Positions 27,022-32,979 of a stretch of DNA of 32,979 nucleotides are shown piece by piece. Origin of the DNA: a virus; IMG/VR virus record IMGVR_UViG_3300031553_000020, positions 1 to 32,979 of that record; one strand, given 5' to 3'. Position 1 is the first letter of the stretch. Every line of letters begins with the position of its first letter. Made by a program: the position numbers and the translations under genes. The notes under the pieces were generated by a model. It made no database searches. It was not told the DNA's origin and saw only the letters and a program-made list of their open reading frames with translations.

Positions 27022-27384
27022 ATGTCACAACCTATACGGATACGGTTCAGGGATAATAAAAATGAGGTCCTGGAATTTATCAAAAAGAACGGACAACTTG
27101 AGGCGTGTGATAAGTACGGAGTTACACTCATTCCTCTCCAAAACTGGTTGGCAAGAAAAGATGTTGTGGGGGATGCTAATTTTGGAGGAGTCGGCAGTGA
27201 TTATAAGTCTATGCCTTGGAGTGATTGGGCTTTACGTCAAGCGTATCTATCGGCTCACGAGTACAGAATTAAACTCCTTAAGAGGAAAAGAAGGTTAGAG
27301 AGGGAGATTGAGGAAGCAGAGCATGACTGCAAAAAGTGGGAACAGATGATAGTAAACCTTGAATTGGTTGAGGTGACGGAATGA
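27022..27384 (+). CDS. HTH/coiled-coil protein (120 aa)
   Basis: The N-terminal part (RDNKNEVLEFIKKNGQLEAC, YGVTLIPLQNWL) looks like a recognition HTH; the C-terminal part is a long charged coil (LLKRKRRLEREIEEAEHDCK). It is probably a DNA-binding dimer. GCGGAGGTGG gives the ribosome site. It shares an ATGA junction with the next gene. Confidence 0.65.
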   Translation: MSQPIRIRFRDNKNEVLEFIKKNGQLEACDKYGVTLIPLQNWLARKDVVGDANFGGVGSDYKSMPWSDWALRQAYLSAHEYRIKLLKRKRRLEREIEEAEHDCKKWEQMIVNLELVEVTE

Positions 27385-27815
27385 GCGGAGCAATCTTTGA
27401 TATCAAGAGAGATAATGAGTTAATCAAGACCGGGACTCATTTCTGGTGCCAAGCCTGCGTAGTTGCACGACCGGTTAAAGAACTTTCCCCCGACCCGCGC
27501 TATTGTAAATCCTGCTATGCGTTTCTTAAGGCCGAGGCGTCTCTTCTACCTGCCACCAGACACCCTGGTTGGACACCTAGAGCTGTTAAAGACCCAGCAC
27601 CCATACCATCGGGGGGGTCTGGAAATATGTCCACTGTAAACGGGGTAGAAAGGCGGGGACCGAAACGCAAGAATTTACCCCGGCAGAAAATCTTTGAAAT
27701 GGCCGATGCCGGGATGGGTGCCAAAATGATAGCCGGGCGATTAAAGGCGGAATACAGAATGAAGGTATCTTATAAAACCATCCAGAGGTTAATCGATGCC
27801 AACCATAAGAATTGA
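27381..27815 (+). CDS. Zinc-ribbon / HTH protein (144 aa)
   Basis: N-terminal zinc ribbon (FWCQACVVARPVKELSPDPR, YCKSCYAFLKAEA): two CxxC pairs. A proline/glycine linker leads to a C-terminal HTH (RQKIFEMADAGMGAKMIAGR, KVSYKTIQRLIDAN). The same two modules occur in reverse weight in the protein at 3709. Probably a transcription regulator of the early region. Confidence 0.7.
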   Translation: MSGAIFDIKRDNELIKTGTHFWCQACVVARPVKELSPDPRYCKSCYAFLKAEASLLPATRHPGWTPRAVKDPAPIPSGGSGNMSTVNGVERRGPKRKNLPRQKIFEMADAGMGAKMIAGRLKAEYRMKVSYKTIQRLIDANHKN

Positions 27816-28011
27816 CAGACCCTTCGACCACACGGAGAGAGTAAGGAGGGCTAACTACCTCTTGAAGTGCAAAAACCCGAACTGCGCCGGCACGGTGGTA
27901 GAGATTGATGGTGAGCGCCGGTGTATTTTATGCAACAGGCCACATGACGAAAACGGGGAACTAGCAGAGCCGAGGAAACTGGAACAACCCACCCAAGGAG
28001 GTAGGAAATGA
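27796..28011 (+). CDS. Small zinc-ribbon protein (71 aa)
   Basis: One zinc ribbon: KCKNPNCAGTVVEIDGERRC followed by ILCNRPHDENG (CxxxxC ... CxxC). The N-terminus is basic (RIDRPFDHTERVRRANYLL). It overlaps the previous gene by 20 bases and the next by 4. The product may act as a DNA/RNA-binding or protein-contact factor. Confidence 0.65.
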   Translation: MPTIRIDRPFDHTERVRRANYLLKCKNPNCAGTVVEIDGERRCILCNRPHDENGELAEPRKLEQPTQGGRK

Positions 28012-28199
28012 CCATGTATCCGGCAGTAAAAGAAACTCTAAAGCATCAAGACCAGTGCCCTATATGCGGGGCTAACTGGAAGGAACTTGAGGACTCACTA
28101 TCCGAAAGTGTCGGGAGTGAGAATTATCAGACCGCCCTTTGCATCATATTCAACTGCCGTGTTTGCAGGGCGAGATTTGAGGAGGAACTAGCCCCCTAA
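28008..28199 (+). CDS. Small zinc-ribbon protein (63 aa)
   Basis: CPICGANW near residue 17 and CRVC near residue 50 make a two-pair zinc ribbon with an acidic helical middle (KELEDSLSESVGSENYQTAL). ATG 28008 overlaps the previous stop; ATG 28014 is also possible. Function unknown. Confidence 0.65.
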   Translation: MTMYPAVKETLKHQDQCPICGANWKELEDSLSESVGSENYQTALCIIFNCRVCRARFEEELAP

Positions 28200-28219
28200 C
28201 GGGCTAAAGGAGAGGAAAG

Positions 28220-28489
28220 ATGGAAGCTAAAGATACGGTAATAAAATTTCAGTGTAGCCATAAAGTAAAAATTGGTAGTAAGGAATGGCACAATATAGAG
28301 GGCTATAATTTAGGCGCTCAAACGCAAGCTGAAATCTCATTTAAGGCAGGGGTAAAGAAAGTGGTGGAGTGGATAGAGGCACAAAGGATATCAGGATTCA
28401 CGATTATAGAGGGGGTTGGGGTTGGTATTCCCATATCAGAAGAAAAGTGGCAAGCCAAACTCAAGGAATGGGGAGTCCTAGCCCCATAG
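28220..28489 (+). CDS. Hypothetical 89-aa protein
   Basis: Mixed alpha/beta: VIKFQCSHKVKIGSKEWHNI, FKAGVKKVVEWIEAQRISGF and EEKWQAKLKEWGVLAP. The phrase KAGVKKVVEWIEAQ followed by EKWQAKLKEWG is frequent in small phage proteins of unknown use. AGGAGAGGAAAG precedes ATG. Confidence 0.6.
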   Translation: MEAKDTVIKFQCSHKVKIGSKEWHNIEGYNLGAQTQAEISFKAGVKKVVEWIEAQRISGFTIIEGVGVGIPISEEKWQAKLKEWGVLAP

Positions 28490-28508
28490 AGGGCTTAAAG
28501 GGGGTGAA

Positions 28509-28706
28509 ATGATTAAGGAACTTGAACAGTTAGTAGATTACTTTAGCACGGACAAGCTAATAAATGATGCTATAAAAGGTTCCATTATCGGTATGGGAAA
28601 GCCCTGCCTTGAGCCGTTTTCCTGGGCTACCGTACCGTTGAAATGCTGGTATGAGAATGAGCCCGAGCAGGATTGTCCCCATTATTTTTATAGGTGGGTA
28701 AATTGA
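28509..28706 (+). CDS. Hypothetical 65-aa protein
   Basis: MIKELEQLVDYFSTDKLIND with an aromatic, cysteine-bearing C-terminus (CLEPFSWATVPLKCWYENEP, DCPHYFYRW). No family seen. AGGGGGTGAAATG gives the start. Its stop (TGA 28704) overlaps the next gene's TTG start. Confidence 0.6.
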   Translation: MIKELEQLVDYFSTDKLINDAIKGSIIGMGKPCLEPFSWATVPLKCWYENEPEQDCPHYFYRWVN

Positions 28707-28927
28707 CTACCAGAGCCGAACAAATCGCAAAAGCAAAGATAGGCTTCATACCCGCTAGAAGGATGCAGATTATCACAGCTAACACCTCTAAAGGGGATTT
28801 AATCTTCACGATACACTGTGTCTGTGACCAGATATTTGGAGTCTCAATCAACAAGTTTAGAGTAATATGCCCCAACTGCGGGAGGGGGGCTTATTTGCAC
28901 AGCCTAATGAGGGATTGGAGTGATTAA
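28703..28927 (+). CDS. Small zinc-ribbon-like protein (74 aa)
   Basis: TTG 28703 (TTGA overlap with previous stop) is preferred; GTG 28694 would add three residues. The body is basic (TTRAEQIAKAKIGFIPARRM) and then has CVCDQIFGVSINKFRVICPN and CGRGAYLHS: likely four zinc ligands. The sequence after the first pair resembles ssDNA/RNA-binding ribbons. Role unknown. Confidence 0.55.
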   Translation: MTTRAEQIAKAKIGFIPARRMQIITANTSKGDLIFTIHCVCDQIFGVSINKFRVICPNCGRGAYLHSLMRDWSD

Positions 28928-28938
28928 AGGAGGGCAGC

Positions 28939-29109
28939 ATGGAAACACTGATTAAAATGGCGATGGAAGCTCTAGAGAAAAACCCGCTTATTGACGAGAT
29001 TGAGTTAGCTGAAGGGCAGTATAAAGTCAGGGTAGTCAGGAACGCCCCAAATATTACCTACTGGACTTCTTCGCCTTATCAATACAGCTACCAAACACCC
29101 CAGTATTGA
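28939..29109 (+). CDS. Small hypothetical protein (56 aa)
   Basis: METLIKMAMEALEKNPLIDE, IELAEGQYKVRVVRN and an aromatic tail (ITYWTSSPYQYSYQTPQY). AAAGGAGGGCAGC before the ATG is a strong ribosome site, which supports the gene despite its size. Tyrosine/serine-rich tail is unusual. Confidence 0.6.
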   Translation: METLIKMAMEALEKNPLIDEIELAEGQYKVRVVRNAPNITYWTSSPYQYSYQTPQY

Positions 29110-29136
29110 GCATCAAGTAAAAATAAGGAGGATACC

Positions 29137-30222
29137 ATGGATAAAGGATTTTGCCAAAAACACAATTGCGAGTTCGTTCTAACCGAGGGCTGCCCGCACT
29201 GCCTGGCCGAGAAGCGGGGGGAACGGTTCAAACCATCGCCTCTGTCTATCGTAAAGGTCAAATACTTTTCCGAAACTACAGGTGAATTAAGCGCGAGGGA
29301 ATATACCTATTACTCGATAGCTGCGCTACAGGTGGGTGATGTAGTTACTGTGCCAGTGAGGGACACCACAGCAAAGGCAAAGGTAAGCGCCATTGATGTA
29401 CCCGAAGCCGAGATAGCCGCCTTCAAGGATAAAGTGAAGGTGATACTGCCTAGCTCGAATGGTAGCCTAGCCGAAGCTGCGAGGGATGCTGGAGCGCAAG
29501 TGACCGAGGTATCTATTAGCGGGGGTATACCCAAAGGGATGGAAATTCCGAAAAGTACTACCACAACAACGGAGCCGGCGGAGGATGGTGTCTTAGTACA
29601 AAAGCCCGGCGGGGATATCGAGGTCAAGAATTATTACGAGCAGGCTTTAGGACTCAAAACCCATGCCGAGAAACGGGTTATCAAAACCGTAGCTGACCTT
29701 AAACTTGCCACCGATGACCTGTCCCTTATCTCCAAGATTATGAAGGCTTTGACAGACAAGAAGAAGGAATATCTCAAGCCCCTCAAAGAGCAGGTAGCGG
29801 CCATCACGGAGAATTATAAATTCTGGATGGAGCCGATAGAGGCCGCTAACACTATCACCCGCCAGAAGATGACGGACTATGACGCGGAGCAAAGACTTAT
29901 CCGACAGAAGCAGGAGGAGATTAACCGTAAGCGCATGGAGGCCGCCCAGGAAGAAGCGGCGCTGAATAACGGTGAGATAACCGAATCGGTAAATCTGGTT
30001 GAAGTAACGCCGGAAGTCAAGAGAACATCAACAGATATGGGCACGGCCAGTATGGTGGATTCGTGGAAATGGCGGGTTATCGACTTTGCTGCTGTCCCCG
30101 ATGCTTACAAGGTCATCGACTCCTCTCAGCTGACCGCCATCGCCAAGAAACACCACGACCAGAAGCAGGTGCCCGGAGTAAGATTCTACAACGAACCTAC
30201 TGTAAGGATGAGTACCAAATAG
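29137..30222 (+). CDS. Conserved phage protein with zinc finger and coiled coil (361 aa)
   Basis: Residues 5-25 contain CQKHNCEFVLTEGCPHCLAE, a likely zinc site. Residues ~30-115 form a small beta domain. Residues ~165-285 are a long coiled coil (KTHAEKRVIKTVADLKLATD, KKKEYLKPLKEQVAAITENY, RQKQEEINRKRMEAAQEEAA). The C-terminal block (DSWKWRVIDFAAVPDAYKVI ... VPGVRFYNEPTVRMSTK) is a conserved feature of proteins near phage recombination genes. It is placed upstream of the gp3/RDF-like gene, so a DNA replication/recombination function is likely. AATAAGGAGGATACC precedes the ATG. Confidence 0.65.
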   Translation: MDKGFCQKHNCEFVLTEGCPHCLAEKRGERFKPSPLSIVKVKYFSETTGELSAREYTYYSIAALQVGDVVTVPVRDTTAKAKVSAIDVPEAEIAAFKDKVKVILPSSNGSLAEAARDAGAQVTEVSISGGIPKGMEIPKSTTTTTEPAEDGVLVQKPGGDIEVKNYYEQALGLKTHAEKRVIKTVADLKLATDDLSLISKIMKALTDKKKEYLKPLKEQVAAITENYKFWMEPIEAANTITRQKMTDYDAEQRLIRQKQEEINRKRMEAAQEEAALNNGEITESVNLVEVTPEVKRTSTDMGTASMVDSWKWRVIDFAAVPDAYKVIDSSQLTAIAKKHHDQKQVPGVRFYNEPTVRMSTK

Positions 30223-30233
30223 GAGGAGTAAAC

Positions 30234-31403
30234 ATGCCAATTAAAGGACTGACCGAGAAGCGCCGACTGCCCCGGGAGGGCAAGATCCACCTTGGTATAA
30301 AGGCCACAACTAACAAGGCAGGGCAGGAATGCCCGCCTTACCCCAAGGCGGTGGACTATTTCGTGTTCCCTCAAGCCCATCCTCAATACCAGGAGCTGGT
30401 CGATACCTTCGGGGATAAGCCCAAAGAGCTCCGCATCGTTATACCTGTCAATAACGAGGAGCAGTTCGCAAGCCAATATTACCGGTGCTACTCCAAGAGC
30501 AGGGGCCTTATCTGCAAAGGGGACGGTGAAGTGGCTATGCGCACCGTGGATACTGTTACCGGCGCCATGGCCGATCGGGACTCTAAGACGGTAGAAATGC
30601 GGGAGGTCAGCTGTGAGGGTCGGGAGTGCCCCGATTATAAGGCCGGCAAGTGCAAGGAGATGATGAACCTGCAGTTTCTTTTGCCGGAGATAACAGGCCT
30701 GGGGATCTGGCAGATAGACACCTCCAGCATTAACAGCATCCGCAATATCAACGGGGCCGTGAGCTTGATTAAGGCTGTCCATGGGCGGGTGGCCATGCTG
30801 CCTCTCCTGCTGACCATGGAGAAGATAGAGGTTACCCCGCCGGGCGAGAAAAAGAAATCGGTGTGGGTGCTGAACCTCAAGAGCCCCACCACCCTGGTTG
30901 AGGCGGCTAAGCAAGCCATGCTGAAGCCGTTACAGCTTATCGCCGGCATGGGGCCCGAGGGGATTCTGACGCCGGTGCCGGATGATGAACGGCCTGAACT
31001 GATAACGCATGATTGGGAGGGGTCCATGGGCGACCCTATAGACCCCGACGTGGCCGCTATCCCGGCGAACCCTGAGGATTTATGGCCGCCCGGCCCCGAT
31101 GAGCAGCCCACAGCTTCAGCCCAGGCGGCACCAGCTGCTAAAGCAGCCGATAAAACGCCACCGGCTAAGGAAAAAGCCAAGCCACTGGCCAAAGCAGCCC
31201 CAAAAGCCACTGCCGAGCCTGCACCGGCGGGCCCGCCTAAAACTATCCAGGCTCTTTATAACTGGATAGCTTCGCACGGAAAGCAATATGGCCGCTCTTG
31301 GTTCCTGAAGAATTTCGGATATACCGAGGAGGAGTTGCGGAACCCGGCCAAGGTAGAGGCGGCTTACCAGGAAGTAATGCAAACTACGGGCTGGGAGAGC
31401 TAG
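30234..31403 (+). CDS. gp3 / recombination-directionality-factor-like protein (389 aa)
   Basis: From ATG 30234 (AGGAGGAGTAAAC upstream; the open frame continues further upstream without a better start). Residues 1-250 match the conserved block of the phiC31 gp3-like family: PIKGLTEKRRLPREGKIHLG, YPKAVDYFVFPQAHP, IVIPVNNEEQFASQYYRCYS, SRGLICKGDGEVAMRT, CEGRECPDYKAGKC, MNLQFLLPEITGLGIWQIDT and SSINSIRNINGAVSLI. In phiC31, gp3 switches the serine integrase to excision, but the family is widespread in lytic phages, where a ssDNA/recombination role is likely. Residues ~290-345 are A/P/K-rich linker; a small helical domain ends the protein (PKTIQALYNWIASHGKQYGR). No integrase is in this window. Confidence 0.7.
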   Translation: MPIKGLTEKRRLPREGKIHLGIKATTNKAGQECPPYPKAVDYFVFPQAHPQYQELVDTFGDKPKELRIVIPVNNEEQFASQYYRCYSKSRGLICKGDGEVAMRTVDTVTGAMADRDSKTVEMREVSCEGRECPDYKAGKCKEMMNLQFLLPEITGLGIWQIDTSSINSIRNINGAVSLIKAVHGRVAMLPLLLTMEKIEVTPPGEKKKSVWVLNLKSPTTLVEAAKQAMLKPLQLIAGMGPEGILTPVPDDERPELITHDWEGSMGDPIDPDVAAIPANPEDLWPPGPDEQPTASAQAAPAAKAADKTPPAKEKAKPLAKAAPKATAEPAPAGPPKTIQALYNWIASHGKQYGRSWFLKNFGYTEEELRNPAKVEAAYQEVMQTTGWES

Positions 31404-31430
31404 CCCGGGAAATAAATAAGGAGGAATAGG

Positions 31431-31493
31431 ATGGCAAAGATTATTTTAAATATGGGTAGGACCACAGGGCACAATTTGACAGTGACTATCTGA
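31431..31493 (+). CDS. Possible 20-aa peptide
   Basis: MAKIILNMGRTTGHNLTVTI with an excellent AAGGAGGAATAGG ribosome site. It is very short; the ribosome site is the only strong support. Could be a regulatory leader for the next ORF. Confidence 0.35.
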   Translation: MAKIILNMGRTTGHNLTVTI

Positions 31494-31503
31494 GGAAGAA
31501 ACC

Positions 31504-31605
31504 ATGAAAAGGTCTATTGTGGAAATCAAGGAAGCAATCAAAGCTTTTAGCAGAACGCCTGTAGAAGATGATGAGTTATATAGGATTATAAAGATAGAAA
31601 AATAA
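31504..31605 (+). CDS. Possible 33-aa peptide
   Basis: MKRSIVEIKEAIKAFSRTPV and EDDELYRIIKIEK. GAGGAAGAAACC precedes ATG. It is amphipathic and might be a small helical regulator. Low certainty. Confidence 0.45.
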   Translation: MKRSIVEIKEAIKAFSRTPVEDDELYRIIKIEK

Positions 31606-31631
31606 CCCAAGATACATTAAGAAAGGAGTCC

Positions 31632-31771
31632 CTTAATAGAATAGACCTGCCGGTGCTAATAGGGCTCTCATCAATGGGGGTCTCCAAAATATCAGGCTTA
31701 TTGGGAAGGGAATCTGAGCTGGCAGGAGCTTGAGCCGAGGAATGGAGCTAGAAAATAGCTTTTTATTGGGT
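31632..31771 (+). ncRNA. Possible second copy of the structured element
   Basis: It shares with 26098-26231 the exact 12-mer CTTAATAGAATA at its left end, then CCGGTGC and AGGGCT in the same order, and near its right end a block like C.AG.AATGG.GCT followed by TTTTTATT. The left-to-right block spacing is 118 versus 127 nt. CCTGCC/GGCAGG and TCCCTT/AAGGGA pairs exist inside. Similarity is modest. Frames at 31681-31855 give an alternative reading as degraded coding DNA. Confidence 0.35.
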
Positions 31772-31852
31772 GGGTGCGGATAAATTAAAGGGCGCACGAG
31801 TAGGCTCAAGTAAGGGCTGGGGTGCAATAGCAAAGTTAAATGGTGGGGAGAA

Positions 31853-31918
31853 ATGAATTGGAATGACGGGGTTAAGAAAACCTGGCTGACGACCTATGCC
31901 GAGATGGGGAGGAAGTAA
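31853..31918 (+). CDS. Possible 21-aa peptide before the HNH gene
   Basis: MNWNDGVKKTWLTTYAEMGR plus K; GGTGGGGAGAA precedes ATG and it ends 3 bases before the HNH start. The ATG overlaps the stop of a frame upstream (ATGA). Could be the coupling leader of the HNH gene. Confidence 0.35.
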   Translation: MNWNDGVKKTWLTTYAEMGRK

Positions 31919-31921
31919 GCG

Positions 31922-32380
31922 ATGACAGGAGACACGAGGGTTTTCAAAGAGCATAAACAGATATGGCACGCCTGTGAAAAATGTGGCAAAGAGCGCTGGG
32001 TTAGGCTTCGGAACGGTAAGCCCAGAAACAGGCTTTGCCTTGCCTGCATAAATTTAGGTCGTCATCTTACAGAACAAGAAAAGGCGAATATCTCTGGTGA
32101 AAAGGCTGGGAATTGGAAGGGTGGGCGCAGTTTAGACGATGACGGTTATATCCGAATAAAGCTTACACCTAATGACCCTTTCCATCCTATGGCTATGTGT
32201 AGGGGATATGTTTTGGAACATCGTCTCGTTATGGCTAAACACCTTAATCGCTGTCTTCACTCTCGGGAAGTTGTGCATCACAAGAATGAGATTCGAGATG
32301 ACAATCGAATAGAAAATCTCATGCTTTTTGCTAATAAAACTGAACATTTAGCTTGGCATCGTCATCGGGGAAAAAGATGA
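31922..32380 (+). CDS. HNH endonuclease with zinc finger (152 aa)
   Basis: Residues ~17-42 have a zinc knuckle (CEKCGKERW ... LCLAC), then a NUMOD-like linker ([20 protein letters not shown]). The HNH core is [12 protein letters not shown] ... [20 protein letters not shown] and the end is [11 protein letters not shown]. All core catalytic and structural residues (HH, N, DN, N, H) are there, so it looks active. It is a typical free-standing phage homing endonuclease. Its stop overlaps the next gene (ATGA). A remnant of a related enzyme lies at 3971. Confidence 0.9.
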   Translation: MTGDTRVFKEHKQIWHACEKCGKERWVRLRNGKPRNRLCLACINLGRHLTEQEKANISGEKAGNWKGGRSLDDDGYIRIKLTPNDPFHPMAMCRGYVLEHRLVMAKHLNRCLHSREVVHHKNEIRDDNRIENLMLFANKTEHLAWHRHRGKR

Positions 32381-32715
32381 TAGTTCAGCAACGAGTATCT
32401 CTTAAACGAGAACTGACCGAAGTTATCAAACGGCACCAGGGCCGTGACCGCGCCATTACCGGTATGGAGCTGGCTAAGATGCTCAATCAAAGGGACGACC
32501 GGAAGATAAGAATTTTGATAAGGGAGTTGATAGAGGGGAATCTGCCTATTGCGAGCTGTAGTTCGGGCTACTTCATACCCGTTACTTACCAAGAGGCCCA
32601 GGAATATGCAGACTCTCTAAAGGGCCGGCTAATCGAGGATGCCTTGCGCCGGCGGGATTTCCGCAGAGCCGCCGACTGTCATTTAAGGCCGGCCACACAG
32701 AGGAGGCTATGGTAA
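32377..32715 (+). CDS. Winged-helix DNA-binding protein (112 aa)
   Basis: From ATG 32377 (the longer ATG 32353 would overlap the HNH gene deeper): [60 protein letters not shown] and [20 protein letters not shown]. The order helix-helix-(NQRDDRKIR) recognition helix-wing (SSGYFIP) is the common phage winged-helix protein found near replication genes. It probably regulates early/replication transcription. Confidence 0.75.
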   Translation: MIVQQRVSLKRELTEVIKRHQGRDRAITGMELAKMLNQRDDRKIRILIRELIEGNLPIASCSSGYFIPVTYQEAQEYADSLKGRLIEDALRRRDFRRAADCHLRPATQRRLW

Positions 32716-32957
32716 CTCATGAGGATTGGCAAGCGGAGGCTCTGGCCGAAGCCCAGGCCGAGTGCGACCGGGACAATCCGGTCGTCAGGAATATCACCTA
32801 TCACCGTTTCGTCAGCAAGTCGAAGGGGAGGCGAAACGGTAAGCAGCGTATCAGGCGGCGGGCCAGAATAAGTGCAATGTCCGCTATGTCCGGGCGGTAC
32901 TACTTGCCTGGCTGGGAGTGCCGCGGTGACTCTGACCCGCGCATTTCTTTACACTAA
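32709..32957 (+). CDS. Small protein with C-terminus supplied by the 140-bp repeat (82 aa)
   Basis: [40 protein letters not shown] and NGKQRIRRR are unique. The last ~33 residues (ARISAMSAMSGRYYLPGWEC) come from the repeat read out of frame to the replication gene end, so they are unlikely to be the original C-terminus. A basic RNA/DNA-binding function is possible. It overlaps the previous gene by 7 bases. Confidence 0.55.
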   Translation: MVTHEDWQAEALAEAQAECDRDNPVVRNITYHRFVSKSKGRRNGKQRIRRRARISAMSAMSGRYYLPGWECRGDSDPRISLH

Positions 32958-32979
32958 AAAAGGGGAAAGGAGAATAGCA
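32853..32979. repeat. 140-bp direct repeat, copy R1 (left part); includes 98-bp terminal redundancy
   Basis: Identical to 1019-1145. Bases 32882-32979 are also identical to bases 1-98, the window's terminal redundancy. A 98-bp overlap could be an assembler k-mer overlap on a circular molecule, a true direct terminal repeat, or a contig ending at an unresolved repeat. Confidence 0.95.

Larger units (their letters stand above)
31404..31921. other. 518-bp stretch with only tiny ORFs and one structured element
   Basis: No ORF of normal size. It holds possible peptides at 31431, 31504 and 31853, the structured element 31632-31771, and a pair of frames (31681-31855) that join by a -1 shift. The hairpin AGCTA/TAGCT (31746-31760) is followed by TTTTTATT. 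Confidence 0.6.

Noticed and set aside
30063-30233. Longer start for the gp3-like gene at 30063
   Set aside because: It would overlap the previous gene by 160 bases and add 57 non-conserved residues; ATG 30234 has a perfect AGGAGG site and begins exactly at the family start.
1-32979. Search for integrase, attachment site, tRNA genes, toxin-antitoxin pairs, CRISPR or anti-CRISPR markers
   Set aside because: No recognisable integrase motif, tRNA cloverleaf or such system was seen by eye; a tool search could still find small ones.

Overview
The window looks like one essentially complete genome of a tailed, siphovirus-type bacteriophage. It carries an HK97-type head module, a long tape measure protein, a tail-chaperone frameshift and a lysis cassette, and no bacterial housekeeping genes. 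The first 98 bases are repeated exactly at the end (32882-32979), so the sequence probably closes into a circle of about 32,881 bp (circular map or assembler overlap). Nearly all genes are on the + strand and tightly packed with ATGA or TAATG overlaps. Exceptions are an HNH gene (4669-5085), an HNH remnant (3971-4126) and a small membrane-protein gene (19129-19434). Strong AGGAGG-type ribosome sites, sigma-70-like promoters and GTG/TTG starts point to a bacterial host. The many small zinc-ribbon and HTH proteins resemble ones I associate with uncultivated anaerobes such as Dehalococcoidia, but this host guess is weak. There is no integrase, no tRNA and no CRISPR array.

Layout. 100-3411: replication and DNA metabolism, with a small winged-helix-like protein, a replisome organizer (DUF4373-like) that seems to contain the origin as 21-bp iterons, a Mom/GNAT-like protein and a RuvC-like resolvase, closed by a strong terminator. 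3518-4582: small regulators ending in a likely late-gene regulator. 4579-4670: a strong promoter followed at once by two hairpins and a terminator, laid out like lambda pR'/tR'. 4669-5085: reverse HNH endonuclease. 5212-12355: terminase, portal fused to a MuF domain, prohead protease with extra domains, major capsid protein and a possible head decoration protein. 12475-18436: two structural proteins (one with ten 20-residue repeats), connector, adaptor, tail completion proteins and two tandem tail tube paralogues. 18459-19132: tail chaperone and its -1 frameshift extension. 19498-24673: tape measure, tail hub and distal tail proteins. 24670-25773: cysteine-peptidase-like protein and three small membrane proteins (lysis), then a terminator.

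25903-32957: the early region, more AT-rich, begins at a strong promoter. It has a 53-residue HTH protein, a structured intergenic element, a pentapeptide-repeat protein encoded by 20 near-identical 15-bp units, a series of small zinc-ribbon/HTH proteins, a coiled-coil protein, a gp3/RDF-like protein, a 518-bp stretch with only tiny ORFs and a possible second copy of the structured element, an HNH endonuclease and a winged-helix protein. It then runs through the circle junction into the replication genes.

Most unusual points: the lambda-O-like origin inside the initiator gene; a 140-bp perfect direct repeat flanking that gene; the promoter/terminator switch beside the late regulator; one beta-domain inserted into three different virion proteins; an antisense gene with its own full promoter inside the tail operon; and a possible ncRNA/attenuator family in the early region. 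All functional calls come from reading the sequence by eye; no searches were run.
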